DNA of 64,000 bases from positions 26,069 through 90,068 of the forward strand of contig NZ_LDSL01000096.1 in the NCBI RefSeq assembly GCF_001476815.1, read 5' to 3'. The notes under the pieces were generated by a model. That model was given only the letters and a program-made list of their open reading frames with translations, searched no databases and was not told the DNA's origin. Numbering within the stretch: position 1 is the stretch's first letter; the number at the start of each line of letters is the position of its first letter. Below are positions 51,664 through 60,063 of this stretch, piece after piece. The translations under genes were made by a program, and so were the position numbers. Source of the DNA: Pseudacidovorax intermedius. Lineage in GTDB: Bacteria; Pseudomonadota; Gammaproteobacteria; Burkholderiales; Burkholderiaceae_C.

Positions 51664-52394
51664 GGATGCGCCTCCATCGCGCTGCAGGCCACCGGCAGCC
51701 CGCCGGGCAGCGAGGTGGCGGGCCGTGCGCCCTCGGGCACCGGCTGGGCGGCGAGCCAGCCGGCGACGGCCCGGATGTCCTCCGGCGCCAGCCGGCGGCC
51801 GACGTCGGCCATGCAGTCGGGCGCGCGGGCGCGGCGCTCGCCGGTGAGCCAGGCGCCCAGCTGCGAGGCGATGTACAGCCGCGGCAGGCCCAGCAGGCTG
51901 GGGATGCCGGGCGCCACGCCGGTCAGGGCGGCGCCGTGGCAGCGCACGCAGGCCGGAATGCCGCGGTCGGCGTCGCCGTCCCACACCAGCGCGCGGCCGC
52001 GGGCCAGCTGCGCGGGCGGCAGGTCCGGGGGCACGGGCGGCGGATAGGGCAGCGACAGGGCGGCGAAATACTCGGCCATCTCGCGCAGGTAGGCATCGGA
52101 GAGCTGGGCCAGCAGGTGGCTCATGTCCGCCTGCTGGCGCCGGCCGTCGCGGAAGCTGCGCAGCTGCTCGTACAGGTAGCCGGCGGGCTTGCCGGCCAGG
52201 CGGGGAAAGTAGCCGGAGTTGGTCGCCAGGCCCTCGCGGCCATGGCAGGTGGTGCAGGCGGCCACGCGGCGGGCCATGTCGCCGCCGCCCGGGCCGGCGG
52301 CCGGCGCCTGGGCCAGCGCCGGGCCGGCGGCCAGCAGCAGGCCAAAGGCCGTGCCCAGGACCCGCCGGACAGCGCGAAGAAGAGGCTTCGTCAT
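51660..52394 (-). CDS. diheme cytochrome c (c4-like)
   Basis: This 244-aa periplasmic protein has a signal peptide (about 1-29, PALAQA) and two haem motifs, CTTCH near 49 and CVRCH near 150, in two similar halves, as in cytochrome c4. Segments such as YFPRLAGKPAGYLYEQLRSF are typical. It probably passes electrons with the triheme protein to a terminal oxidase. Alone with its partner; electron donor unknown. Confidence 0.88.
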   Translation of the reverse strand: MTKPLLRAVRRVLGTAFGLLLAAGPALAQAPAAGPGGGDMARRVAACTTCHGREGLATNSGYFPRLAGKPAGYLYEQLRSFRDGRRQQADMSHLLAQLSDAYLREMAEYFAALSLPYPPPVPPDLPPAQLARGRALVWDGDADRGIPACVRCHGAALTGVAPGIPSLLGLPRLYIASQLGAWLTGERRARAPDCMADVGRRLAPEDIRAVAGWLAAQPVPEGARPATSLPGGLPVACSAMEAHP

Positions 52395-52482
52395 GGTGCC
52401 CCATTGTGGGGCGGCGGGACGCTGGCAGGTGTCGCGGATGCCGCCGGCGCGTGCGCGGGCTGCCGTGGGTCGGCGTGGACGC

Positions 52483-53529
52483 TCAGGCCGTGATCAGTGC
52501 CGCTGGCGCCGGCACGGCGGTCGGTGCCGAGGCCGGTGCCGGCGCGGCGTCCCAGCCCTTCCACGCACGCAGCCAGTGCACGAAGCGCGGCAGCCCGTCG
52601 GCCAGCGGCGTGGCGGCCCAGGGCCCGATGGCCGCTTCCAGCCGCGCTGGGTCGGCGCAGGTCAGCGCCACGTCGCCGGGCGGCCGGGGCGCGAAGGCGA
52701 CCATCGCGCGGCGGCCCAGCGCGGCTTCGAGCTGGCCGACGAAGTCGATCACCCGTACCGGCTGCCGGTGGCCGACGTTGAACACCTCCCAGGGCACGCC
52801 GCCCGCGTCCGGCACCGGCGGGCCGCGGCGCACCAGCCGCAGCAGCGCATCCACCACGTCGTCGATGCAGGTGAAGTCGCGCTGCAGCAGGCCGTCGCCG
52901 TAGAGCGTGATCGACCGGCCGGCCTGGATGGCTTCGGCAAAGCCCCAGTACGCCATGTCGGGCCGGCCCCAGGGACCGTAGACGGTGAAGAAGCGCAGGG
53001 CCGTGGCCGGCAGGCCATGCACCGCGGCCGAGGCATGGGCCATCAGCTCGTTGGCCTTCTTGGTCGCGGCATAGAAGGAGGCGGGCGCATCGGTGGCGTC
53101 CTGCTCGCGGAAGGGCGCGTCGGTGCGCTGGCCGTAGACGCTCGACGAGCTGGCGTGCAGCAGGTGCGCCACGCCGGTGTGCCGGCAGGCCTCCAGCACC
53201 GAGGCGAAGCCCATCAGGTTGGCGGTGGCGTAGTCCAGCGGCCGCTGCACCGAATGGCGCACGCCGGCCTGGGCGGCCAGGTGCAGCACCACCTCGCAGC
53301 GCTGGCGCGCGAAGAAGTCCTGGGTGGCCGGCACGTCCGACAGGTCGAGCGCGGCCACCGCCACGCCCAGCGGGGCCAGCAGCGCCGCGACGCGCGCGTG
53401 CTTGAGCCGCGGGTCGTAGTAGGCATTGAAGCTGTCGCAGCCCACCACGCGGTGGCCGGCGCGGGCCAGGGCCGCGGCGGCATGGGCGCCGATGAAGCCG
53501 GCGGCGCCGGTCACGAGCACGGAGGTCAT
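52483..53529 (-). CDS. NAD-dependent nucleotide-sugar epimerase/dehydratase
   Basis: This 348-aa extended SDR has TGAAGFIGAHAAAAL at 7-21, LHLAAQAGVRHSV, SSSSVYG with the catalytic Ser and YAATKKANE with Tyr and Lys, then FFTVYGPWGRPDMA. The latter form is close to UDP-glucuronate 4-epimerases. It is divergent from the envelope-glycan operon at 53668 and probably supplies a UDP-sugar to it. Exact sugar unknown. ATG 53529 is used, eight residues after the longest possible start. Confidence 0.87.
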   Translation of the reverse strand: MTSVLVTGAAGFIGAHAAAALARAGHRVVGCDSFNAYYDPRLKHARVAALLAPLGVAVAALDLSDVPATQDFFARQRCEVVLHLAAQAGVRHSVQRPLDYATANLMGFASVLEACRHTGVAHLLHASSSSVYGQRTDAPFREQDATDAPASFYAATKKANELMAHASAAVHGLPATALRFFTVYGPWGRPDMAYWGFAEAIQAGRSITLYGDGLLQRDFTCIDDVVDALLRLVRRGPPVPDAGGVPWEVFNVGHRQPVRVIDFVGQLEAALGRRAMVAFAPRPPGDVALTCADPARLEAAIGPWAATPLADGLPRFVHWLRAWKGWDAAPAPASAPTAVPAPAALITA

Positions 53530-53667
53530 GGCCCCGGAATGTGGCGCCGCCACAAGTCAGGCATGTGGCACCGGGGACGCCGCACACCGTCGCAGCACTG
53601 ACACGGAGGCTGCCTACCGTCGGGGCCGTTCCGCGTCGTCCGCCTTCTTCTCCCGCCCCACTGCGCC

Positions 53668-54528
53668 ATGTCCTCGCAGCCGACTTCCGCCGCCATCGCG
53701 TCCGATTCGCCGCAGCTGCGCCGACTGCCCCTGGCGGTGCTCACCCTGCTGGCCCTGGCGCTGCTGCTGCGCCTGGGCGAGGCCGACCTGCCGCTCTTCC
53801 GGGCCCTCAACGCGCTGGGCACGGCGCTGCCGGACAGCCTGTGGTCGGGCCTGAGCGTGGCGGGCCTGGGGCTGTCCATCGGGCTGATCGGGCTGGCGAT
53901 GTCGCCCGGCCGCGATCGCCAGGCGATGCGGCTGGTGAACGTGCTGATGTGGGCCTTTTTGCTGGGCGGCTTGCTGTCGCATGTGCCCAAGCGGCTGTTT
54001 CAGCAACTGCGGCCGCCCGGCGTGCTGCCGCCGGACCAGCTGCACGTGATCGGCGACCGGCTGGTGCACCTGGCCATGCCCTCGGGCCATGCGCTGGCGG
54101 CCTTCGCCTTCGTCTGGGTGGTGCTGCACACGCGCCACTGCACGGCGGCGCAGCGGGCGCTGCTGTGGGGCATGGCGGCGGCGGTCGCGCTGTCGCGCAT
54201 CGCCGTCGGCGCGCACTGGCCCAGCGACGTGCTGGCCGGCGCGGCACTGGGCCTGGTGGCCGCGGCGCTCAGCCTGCGTGCCGTGCGGCGCTGGGACCTC
54301 GGCGGCCTGCTGTCGCGGCGCCGCGCGCAGGCGGTGATGGCCGCCGTGCAGCTGGGCGCGGGCCTGGCCATGCTGTGGACGCAGACCGGCTATCCGCTGG
54401 GCGCCCCGGTGCAGTGGGCGCTGGGCCTGGCCGGCGTGGCGGGCGGCCTGCTGCGTCTGCGCTGGGCGATCGCGCCGGCCGTCGCAGCGCGCCAGCCGGG
54501 CTGGATGACGACGGAGCGCGTGGGTTGA
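53668..54528 (+). CDS. PAP2-family membrane phosphatase
   Basis: This 286-aa membrane phosphatase has about six helices and the three PAP2 motifs: KRLFQQLRP (about 111-119), MPSGHA (about 140-145) and SRIAVGAHWPSDVLAG (about 177-192). Family roles include undecaprenyl pyrophosphate or lipid A phosphate removal. It is the first gene of a six-gene plus-strand operon; the next gene begins at TTG overlapping its stop. Confidence 0.9.
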   Translation: MSSQPTSAAIASDSPQLRRLPLAVLTLLALALLLRLGEADLPLFRALNALGTALPDSLWSGLSVAGLGLSIGLIGLAMSPGRDRQAMRLVNVLMWAFLLGGLLSHVPKRLFQQLRPPGVLPPDQLHVIGDRLVHLAMPSGHALAAFAFVWVVLHTRHCTAAQRALLWGMAAAVALSRIAVGAHWPSDVLAGAALGLVAAALSLRAVRRWDLGGLLSRRRAQAVMAAVQLGAGLAMLWTQTGYPLGAPVQWALGLAGVAGGLLRLRWAIAPAVAARQPGWMTTERVG

Positions 54529-55487
54529 GCCGGCACGCCCTGACGCCGCGCGTCGGCCCCCGCGCACGCCGCGCGGTGCAGGCCCTGTCGGCCGTGCTCG
54601 CGCTGGGGCTGCTGGCCTGGCTGCTGCAGGGCGTGGACGTCCACGCGCTGGCGGACACGGCGCGCCGCATGCCGGCCGCCACCTGGGCGCTGGCGCTGGC
54701 CGGCGTGGCCGCCACCTACGCGCTGCGCGCCGCGCGGCTGCAGGCCGAATGGCAAGGCCGCACCGGCGCGCGCTTCGTCGACTGCCTGGCGCTCTTCGCC
54801 TGGCACAACGCGGCCGTGTCGCTGCTGCCGCTGCGCGCGGGCGAGGCCGGCTATGCCTGGTGGCTGCACCGCCACTGGCAGGTGCCGCTGGCCCGGTCGC
54901 TGCCCAGCCTGCTGTGGCTGCGCCTGCAGGACGCGGCCGTGCTGGGCACGCTGGTGGTGGCGCTGCTGGTGTCGCCGGGCCTGGCGCTGGCGGCCGTCGC
55001 CGCGATGGCGGCGCTGGCCGCCGTGCTGCTGCGCCGCGGCTGGCACGGGGCCCTGCACGACGGGGACGACGTGCACGGGGCCGGGCGGGCGCCCTGGCCG
55101 CGGCGCCTGCTGCAGGGGCTGTACGGCGGCCGGGGCGGCTGGCGCTCCTGGGCCTTCTGCATCGCCAACTGGGCCATCAAGCTGGGCGTCTCGGCCCTGC
55201 TGCTGCAGGCGGCGGGGCTGCGTCCGGCCGCGCTCGGCTGGTGCGGCGCGGCGGGGGCGGAGGCCGGCGCTGCGCTGCCCCTGCAGGCGCCGGCCGGGCT
55301 GGGCGTCTTCGAGGCCGGTGCGCTCGCAGGTGTGCATGCGTGCACGGCGGCCCCGATGGAGGCCGGTACCGTCGTCGGCGCCGCCCTGCTGGTGCATGCG
55401 CTCTGGCTGCTGGCGAGCGTGGGCGCGGCGCTGGCCGTGCTCGTGGCGCGTCGCGGCCTTGCCGCGCCCCTGCGGGCGCCGTCATGA
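54525..55487 (+). CDS. flippase-like integral membrane protein (LPG synthase TM/UPF0104-like)
   Basis: This 320-aa protein has about eight hydrophobic helices. It starts at TTG 54525 (TTGA overlap with the PAP2 gene), giving SRHALTPRVGPRARRAVQAL before the first helix. The pattern AFCIANWAIKLGVSALLLQAAG and a late LQAPAGLGVFEAGAL is that of the lysylphosphatidylglycerol synthase-type TM domain. Such proteins in glycan operons are often placed as lipid flippases. Function inferred from context. Confidence 0.72.
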   Translation: MSRHALTPRVGPRARRAVQALSAVLALGLLAWLLQGVDVHALADTARRMPAATWALALAGVAATYALRAARLQAEWQGRTGARFVDCLALFAWHNAAVSLLPLRAGEAGYAWWLHRHWQVPLARSLPSLLWLRLQDAAVLGTLVVALLVSPGLALAAVAAMAALAAVLLRRGWHGALHDGDDVHGAGRAPWPRRLLQGLYGGRGGWRSWAFCIANWAIKLGVSALLLQAAGLRPAALGWCGAAGAEAGAALPLQAPAGLGVFEAGALAGVHACTAAPMEAGTVVGAALLVHALWLLASVGAALAVLVARRGLAAPLRAPS

Positions 55488-56566
55488 CTTCCAACGTCGT
55501 TCCCGCCATGGACCGCACCGATCCCCATCATCTGCTCGCGCGCGACGCCGCGCCGCCGCCCCCGCACCGCCTCTCGATCGTCGTGCCCATGTACAACGAG
55601 GTGGAGAACGCCGCCGCGCTCGTCGATGCGGTGCAGGCCGCGCTGGCCCATTACCCCGCGCCCTGGGAGCTGATCGTGGTGGACGACGGCAGCCAGGACG
55701 GCACCGGCCCCGCGCTCGAGCGCCGCGCCGCCGAAGTCGGCCCGCACGTGCGCGTGCTGCGCCTGGCGCGCAACTTCCGCCAGACGGCCGCCATGCAGGC
55801 GGGCATCGACGCGGCGCGCGGCGACGTCATCGTCACGCTCGACGGCGACCTGCAGAACGACCCGCGCGACATCCCGCGGCTGGTGCAGCGCCTGCTGGCC
55901 GAGGACCTGGACATCGTCGCCGGCTGGCGCCGCCACCGGCAGGACGGCCTGTGGCTGCGCAAGCTGCCCTCGCGCCTGGCCAACCGGCTGATCCGCCGCG
56001 TGACCGGGCTGGACTTCGAGGACCTGGGCTGCAGCCTCAAGGCCTTCCGCGCCGAGACGCTGCGCGAGGTGCGCCTGTATGGCGAGATGCACCGCTTCAT
56101 CCCCGCCTGGCTGGCGACCGTGACCGCGCCGGCGCGCATGGCGCAGGAGCCGGTGGCCCACCATCCGCGCCGTGCGGGCCGGTCCAAGTACGGCCTGTCG
56201 CGCACGCTGCGGGTGGTGGTGGACCTGCTGGCCATCACCTTCTTCATGCGTTTCGCGGCGCGGCCGGGGCATTTCTTCGGCGTGCTGGGGCTGTCGGTGG
56301 GCGGGGCGGGCGCGCTCATCCTGAGCTACCTGGCGGCGCTCAAGCTGGCGGGCCACGACATCGGCGGCCGGCCGCTGCTGTCGCTGGGCTTCTTCTGCCT
56401 GCTCGGCGGGCTGCAGCTGCTGATGACGGGCGTGCTGGCCGAGCTGGTCACGCGCATCTACTACGGCGGCCGGCATGGCTCGCCCTATGTGCTGCGGCGC
56501 GGCCAGGCCACGGCGCCGCCTGCCGCCGAAGGCTGGTGCGGCGGGCGTGCCGATGCGCATGGCTGA
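55484..56566 (+). CDS. family 2 glycosyltransferase (DPM1/ArnC-like)
   Basis: This 360-aa enzyme starts at an ATGA overlap. It has SIVVPMYNEVENAAALV (about 31-47), VVDDGSQDGT, VTLDGDLQNDPRDIP (DxD-like) and two C-terminal membrane helices (GVLGLSVGGAGALILSYLAA). This is the architecture of polyprenyl-phosphate glycosyltransferases such as ArnC, GtrB or DPM1. It likely loads a sugar onto undecaprenyl phosphate for the next gene product. Confidence 0.9.
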   Translation: MTSNVVPAMDRTDPHHLLARDAAPPPPHRLSIVVPMYNEVENAAALVDAVQAALAHYPAPWELIVVDDGSQDGTGPALERRAAEVGPHVRVLRLARNFRQTAAMQAGIDAARGDVIVTLDGDLQNDPRDIPRLVQRLLAEDLDIVAGWRRHRQDGLWLRKLPSRLANRLIRRVTGLDFEDLGCSLKAFRAETLREVRLYGEMHRFIPAWLATVTAPARMAQEPVAHHPRRAGRSKYGLSRTLRVVVDLLAITFFMRFAARPGHFFGVLGLSVGGAGALILSYLAALKLAGHDIGGRPLLSLGFFCLLGGLQLLMTGVLAELVTRIYYGGRHGSPYVLRRGQATAPPAAEGWCGGRADAHG

Positions 56567-58238
56567 GTTCATCGCATCGCGGCCCGCCGCCGAGCGCCGC
56601 ACGATGGCGTGGTGGGCGCTGGCCATGGGCCTGGTCGCGCTGCTGGGCCTGGGCCTGGCGCCGCTGTTCGACGTGGACGAGGGCGCCTTCTCCGAGGCCA
56701 CGCGCGAGATGCTGGCCAGCGGTGACTGGGGCCACACCACGCTCAATGGCGCGCCGCGCTTCGACAAGCCCATCCTCATCTACTGGCTGCAGGCGGCGAG
56801 CGTGCACGCCTTCGGCCTGAACGAGGCGGCGCTGCGCCTGCCCTCCGGCCTCGCCACCTGGGCCTGGGTGCTGGCCGTGGCGGCCTTCGCCTGGCCGCGC
56901 TGGGGCCACCGCGCCGCGATGCTGGCCGGCACGGTGCTGGGCACCAGCGCCGGCGTGCTGCTGATCGGCCGGGCGGCCACGGCCGACGCGCTGCTCAACC
57001 TGTGGCTGGCCCTGGCGGCGCTGGACCTCTGGCGGCATGCCGAAGGCGGCGCCGGCGCGCGCGCCGCCCTGCGCCGGGCCGCGCTGTGGTGCGGCCTGGG
57101 CGTGCTCACCAAAGGGCCGGTGGCGCTGCTGGTGCCGGGCGCGGCGCTGCTGCTGTGGGTTGCCGCGTCGGATCGCGCGCAGTGGGGCGCCCGCCTGCGT
57201 GCGCTGCTGGGCGATGCCTGGGCCTGGCTGGTCTTCACCGCCGTGGCGCTGCCCTGGTACGCCTACGCGCTGCACCGGCACGGCATGGCCTTCGTCGACG
57301 GCTTCCTGCTGCGCCACAACCTGCAGCGCTACGGCGGCCCGCTGGAAGGCCATGGCGGCAGCCTGCTGTACTACGTGGTGCTGCTGCCGCTGCTGATGCT
57401 GCCGTGGACGCCGCTGCTGGTGCCGCTGCTGGCCCGCGTGCGCGCCACCTGGCGCGAGCCGCTGGGCCGCTACCTGCTGCTGTGGGCGGGCTTCGTGCTG
57501 GTGTTCTTCAGCTTCTCGGGCACCAAGCTGCCGCACTACGTGCTGTACGGCTTCACGCCGGTGGCGCTGCTGGCCGGGCGCGAGGCGGCACGTTGGCAGG
57601 CCGATGCCGACGCCACCGCGCGCGGGGTCCGGCGGCTGCAGGCGGGCCTGCTGGCGCTGTGGCCCGCCGCCGTGGTGGCGGTCACGGCCTGGGTCGCGCT
57701 GCATGCGGCGCGCGTAGCCAATCCGCTCTACCGCGCGCTGATCGGCCAGCCCGCCCCGCTGATGCCGCTGGCCCTCGCGGCCCTGGCCGCCGCGCTGGGC
57801 GTGCTGCTGTTGCTGCGCCTGCGCCGGCTGCCACCGGCCGCGCGCTGGAGCGCGGCGGGGGCCACGGCAGCCCTGGCGCTCACGCTGGCCGTCGTGCCCT
57901 GGTGGGGTCGGCAACTCCAATCCCCCGTGCGTGAGGCCGGCCGGCGGGCCGCCGAGGTGCTGGCGCGGGCCGCGACGCCGCCTGGCGCGACGCTGGTGCA
58001 ATGGGGCCTGCACCTGCCCAGCGTGGCCGTCTACGCCCGGCGCGACGCCCCGCGCCGCCCGCCGCTGCCCGGCGACCTGGCGCTGGCGCGCGAGGACCAG
58101 GTCGATGCCCTGGCCGCGCAGCTGGCGGCCTTGTCGGCGGGCCACCGCCCTGCCGAAGCGGACGCCACGCTGCCCACCTGGCAGCCGCTGATGCGCATGG
58201 GCGGCCTGGTGCTGCTGCGATGGCACGGTGCGCCATGA
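56553..58238 (+). CDS. ArnT-like family 39 glycosyltransferase
   Basis: This 561-aa integral membrane enzyme has about twelve helices. Typical GT39/GT83 features are the first-loop Asp-Glu in LFDVDEGAFSEATREML (about 34-50), RFDKPILIYW and SFSGTKLPHYVLYGF near the middle. It would transfer a sugar from the polyprenyl carrier to a lipid A-type or protein acceptor in the periplasm. Start ATG 56553 (or 56559) overlaps the GT2 gene by about 14 bases. The C-terminal periplasmic part is about 80 aa. Confidence 0.87.
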   Translation: MRMAEFIASRPAAERRTMAWWALAMGLVALLGLGLAPLFDVDEGAFSEATREMLASGDWGHTTLNGAPRFDKPILIYWLQAASVHAFGLNEAALRLPSGLATWAWVLAVAAFAWPRWGHRAAMLAGTVLGTSAGVLLIGRAATADALLNLWLALAALDLWRHAEGGAGARAALRRAALWCGLGVLTKGPVALLVPGAALLLWVAASDRAQWGARLRALLGDAWAWLVFTAVALPWYAYALHRHGMAFVDGFLLRHNLQRYGGPLEGHGGSLLYYVVLLPLLMLPWTPLLVPLLARVRATWREPLGRYLLLWAGFVLVFFSFSGTKLPHYVLYGFTPVALLAGREAARWQADADATARGVRRLQAGLLALWPAAVVAVTAWVALHAARVANPLYRALIGQPAPLMPLALAALAAALGVLLLLRLRRLPPAARWSAAGATAALALTLAVVPWWGRQLQSPVREAGRRAAEVLARAATPPGATLVQWGLHLPSVAVYARRDAPRRPPLPGDLALAREDQVDALAAQLAALSAGHRPAEADATLPTWQPLMRMGGLVLLRWHGAP

Positions 58239-59145
58239 GGCTGCAGTCGATGCCCATGGCCGGTGGTGCGTGGACGGTGCCCACGGCGCCTGCCGCGACC
58301 GCGCCGGCGCCGGCTTCCGCGGCGTCCCGCGTCCGGCCCATCCCCGGCCGCTTCCGGCGTCGGCCGTGCCCACGCCAGGCGGCCTGGCTCGGCTGGCTGG
58401 CCGCCGTGCTCGCCTGCGGCCTGGTCTTCCGCACCTGGCCGGGGGGCTGGACCTCGCCGCGTCGGCGCCCTTCTACCTGCCGCAGATTCCCACCGGCTTC
58501 GTCGGCAACCTCTACCACGGGGTGCTGGACCTCTGGCGGCTGGTGCCGCAGCTCGGCCGCGCGCTCGGCATCGCCGGCCTGGTGCTGTTGCTGGTGCCGG
58601 CGCGCCGCATTCCCTGCGGCATGGCGCGGCGCTGGCGCGGCCGGCTGCTGGCCGTGGCGGCGCTGCTGATGCTGGGCGTGTGCCTGGTCGTCAACCAGGG
58701 CCTCAAGGAGCAGGTGGGCCGGCCGCGGCCGCAGCAGGTCAAGCCCTTCGGCGGCCCCTACGACTACGTGCCGGTGGGCAGCCTGTCGCAGGCCTGCGCG
58801 CGCAACTGCTCCTTCGTCAGCGGCCATGCGGCCACCGGCTTCGTGATCGCCGGCTTCGGCCTCTGGGGCGTGCGCCGCACGCGCCGCCGCTGGTGGGCGG
58901 CCGGCGCGCTGCTGTGCCTGGCGCTGGGCGCCGCGCGCGTGGCGCAGGGCGGCCATTTCGCGAGCGACGTGGTGTTCAGCCTGCTGGTGATGACCGGCGT
59001 CGCCATGGCCCTGCGCGCCGCCGTCGTGCACCTTCGCGGGCTGCGTCGGCGCATTGGCCGGCGGCACCGGGCGCGCCCGCGCGGCCTTTGGGGACTGGCG
59101 TCAGGCTGCGGGCTGCCGCGGCGGCCGATGATTCCGCTGTCATGA
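58235..59145 (+). pseudogene. PAP2-family phosphatase with apparent frameshift at a G6 run
   Basis: From ATG 58235, which overlaps the GT39 stop as ATGA, one frame gives a basic N-terminus and a membrane helix WLGWLAAVLACGLVFRTWPG. At GGGGGG (58441-58446) the continuation of the PAP2 protein (LDLAASAPFYLPQIPTGF, KEQVGRPRP, CSFVSGHAATGF, ARVAQGGHFASD) is found in the next frame, open to 59145. One extra G would join them. The downstream frame also runs back to ATG 58228, but that N-terminus is hydrophilic. Thus either a sequencing indel, a real mutation or programmed slippage; the catalytic motifs are intact. Confidence 0.65.
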
Positions 59146-60044
59146 GCACCGTTCTGCGTTTTCAGCCCGCGCTGGGCGACTGGATCACCCACAACCTCGA
59201 CGCGGGCGCGCCGTCCGCCGGGCTGGTCGACGCCATGGTGGGGCAGGGCATGTCGGCGCGCGCGGCGCAGGCCATCGTCGACGCCTTCGTGGCGGCGCGG
59301 CAGCAGGGCACCGCCCCGCCGCTGGACCAGGTGGCCCTGCCGGACGACGAACCGGCGCGGCCCATCGTGCCCCGCGCCCGCCTGGCCCCGGGCCACCGCA
59401 TCGCTGCGGCCGACCGCGTGGTCACCGTGCAGGCGCGCGGCCACGATCCCGTGTGGGCCGCGCTGGGCCCGGTGCTGGACGCCGACGAATGCCGGGCCCT
59501 GATCGACATGGCGCGCCCACGGCTGCGGCCATCCACGCTGGTCGATCCCGCCAGCGGCCGCGACGTGGTCAGCCGGCAGCGCAGCAGCTGGGGCATGTTC
59601 TTCCGCCCGGGCGAGAACGCGCTGGTGGCGCGGCTGGACCGGCGGCTGTCGGCGCTGATGAACCTGCCGCTGGAGAACGGCGAGGGCCTGCAGCTGCTGC
59701 ACTACCCCGCCGGCGCGGGCAGCGAGCCGCACCACGACTACCTGGCGCCCACCAATGCCGCAAACCGCGCCTCGGTGGCGCGCAGCGGCCAGCGCGTGAG
59801 CACGCTGGTGACCTACCTCAACGACGTGCCGGCGGGCGGCCAGACCGTGTTTCCCCAACTGGGACTGGCCTTCTCGCCCGTCCAGGGCCATGCCTGCTAT
59901 TTCGAGTACGGCGACGGCCGGGGCGGCGTGGACCCGCGCTGCCTGCATGCCAGCACGCCGGTGGAAGAAGGCGAGAAGTGGGTCGTGACCAAGTGGATGC
60001 GCGAGCGCCGCTTCGTGAGCGCGGGCGAAGCGGCCGACGGTTGA
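59142..60044 (+). CDS. 2OG-Fe(II) oxygenase, prolyl 4-hydroxylase-like
   Basis: This 300-aa protein starts at ATG 59142 within the PAP2 3' end. The C-terminal catalytic domain (about 105-290) has the HxD motif in EPHHDYLAPT, distal His in RCLHASTPV and Lys in GEKWVVTKW that binds 2-oxoglutarate; QTVFPQLGLAFSPVQGHACY precedes the distal His. Bacterial P4H-like enzymes hydroxylate proline in proteins or peptides. Its presence as the last gene of a lipid-glycan operon is unusual. The N-terminal 100 aa are of unknown fold. Confidence 0.87.
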   Translation: MSTVLRFQPALGDWITHNLDAGAPSAGLVDAMVGQGMSARAAQAIVDAFVAARQQGTAPPLDQVALPDDEPARPIVPRARLAPGHRIAAADRVVTVQARGHDPVWAALGPVLDADECRALIDMARPRLRPSTLVDPASGRDVVSRQRSSWGMFFRPGENALVARLDRRLSALMNLPLENGEGLQLLHYPAGAGSEPHHDYLAPTNAANRASVARSGQRVSTLVTYLNDVPAGGQTVFPQLGLAFSPVQGHACYFEYGDGRGGVDPRCLHASTPVEEGEKWVVTKWMRERRFVSAGEAADG

Positions 60045-60063
60045 GCCGTCCGCCGCCGCGCGT

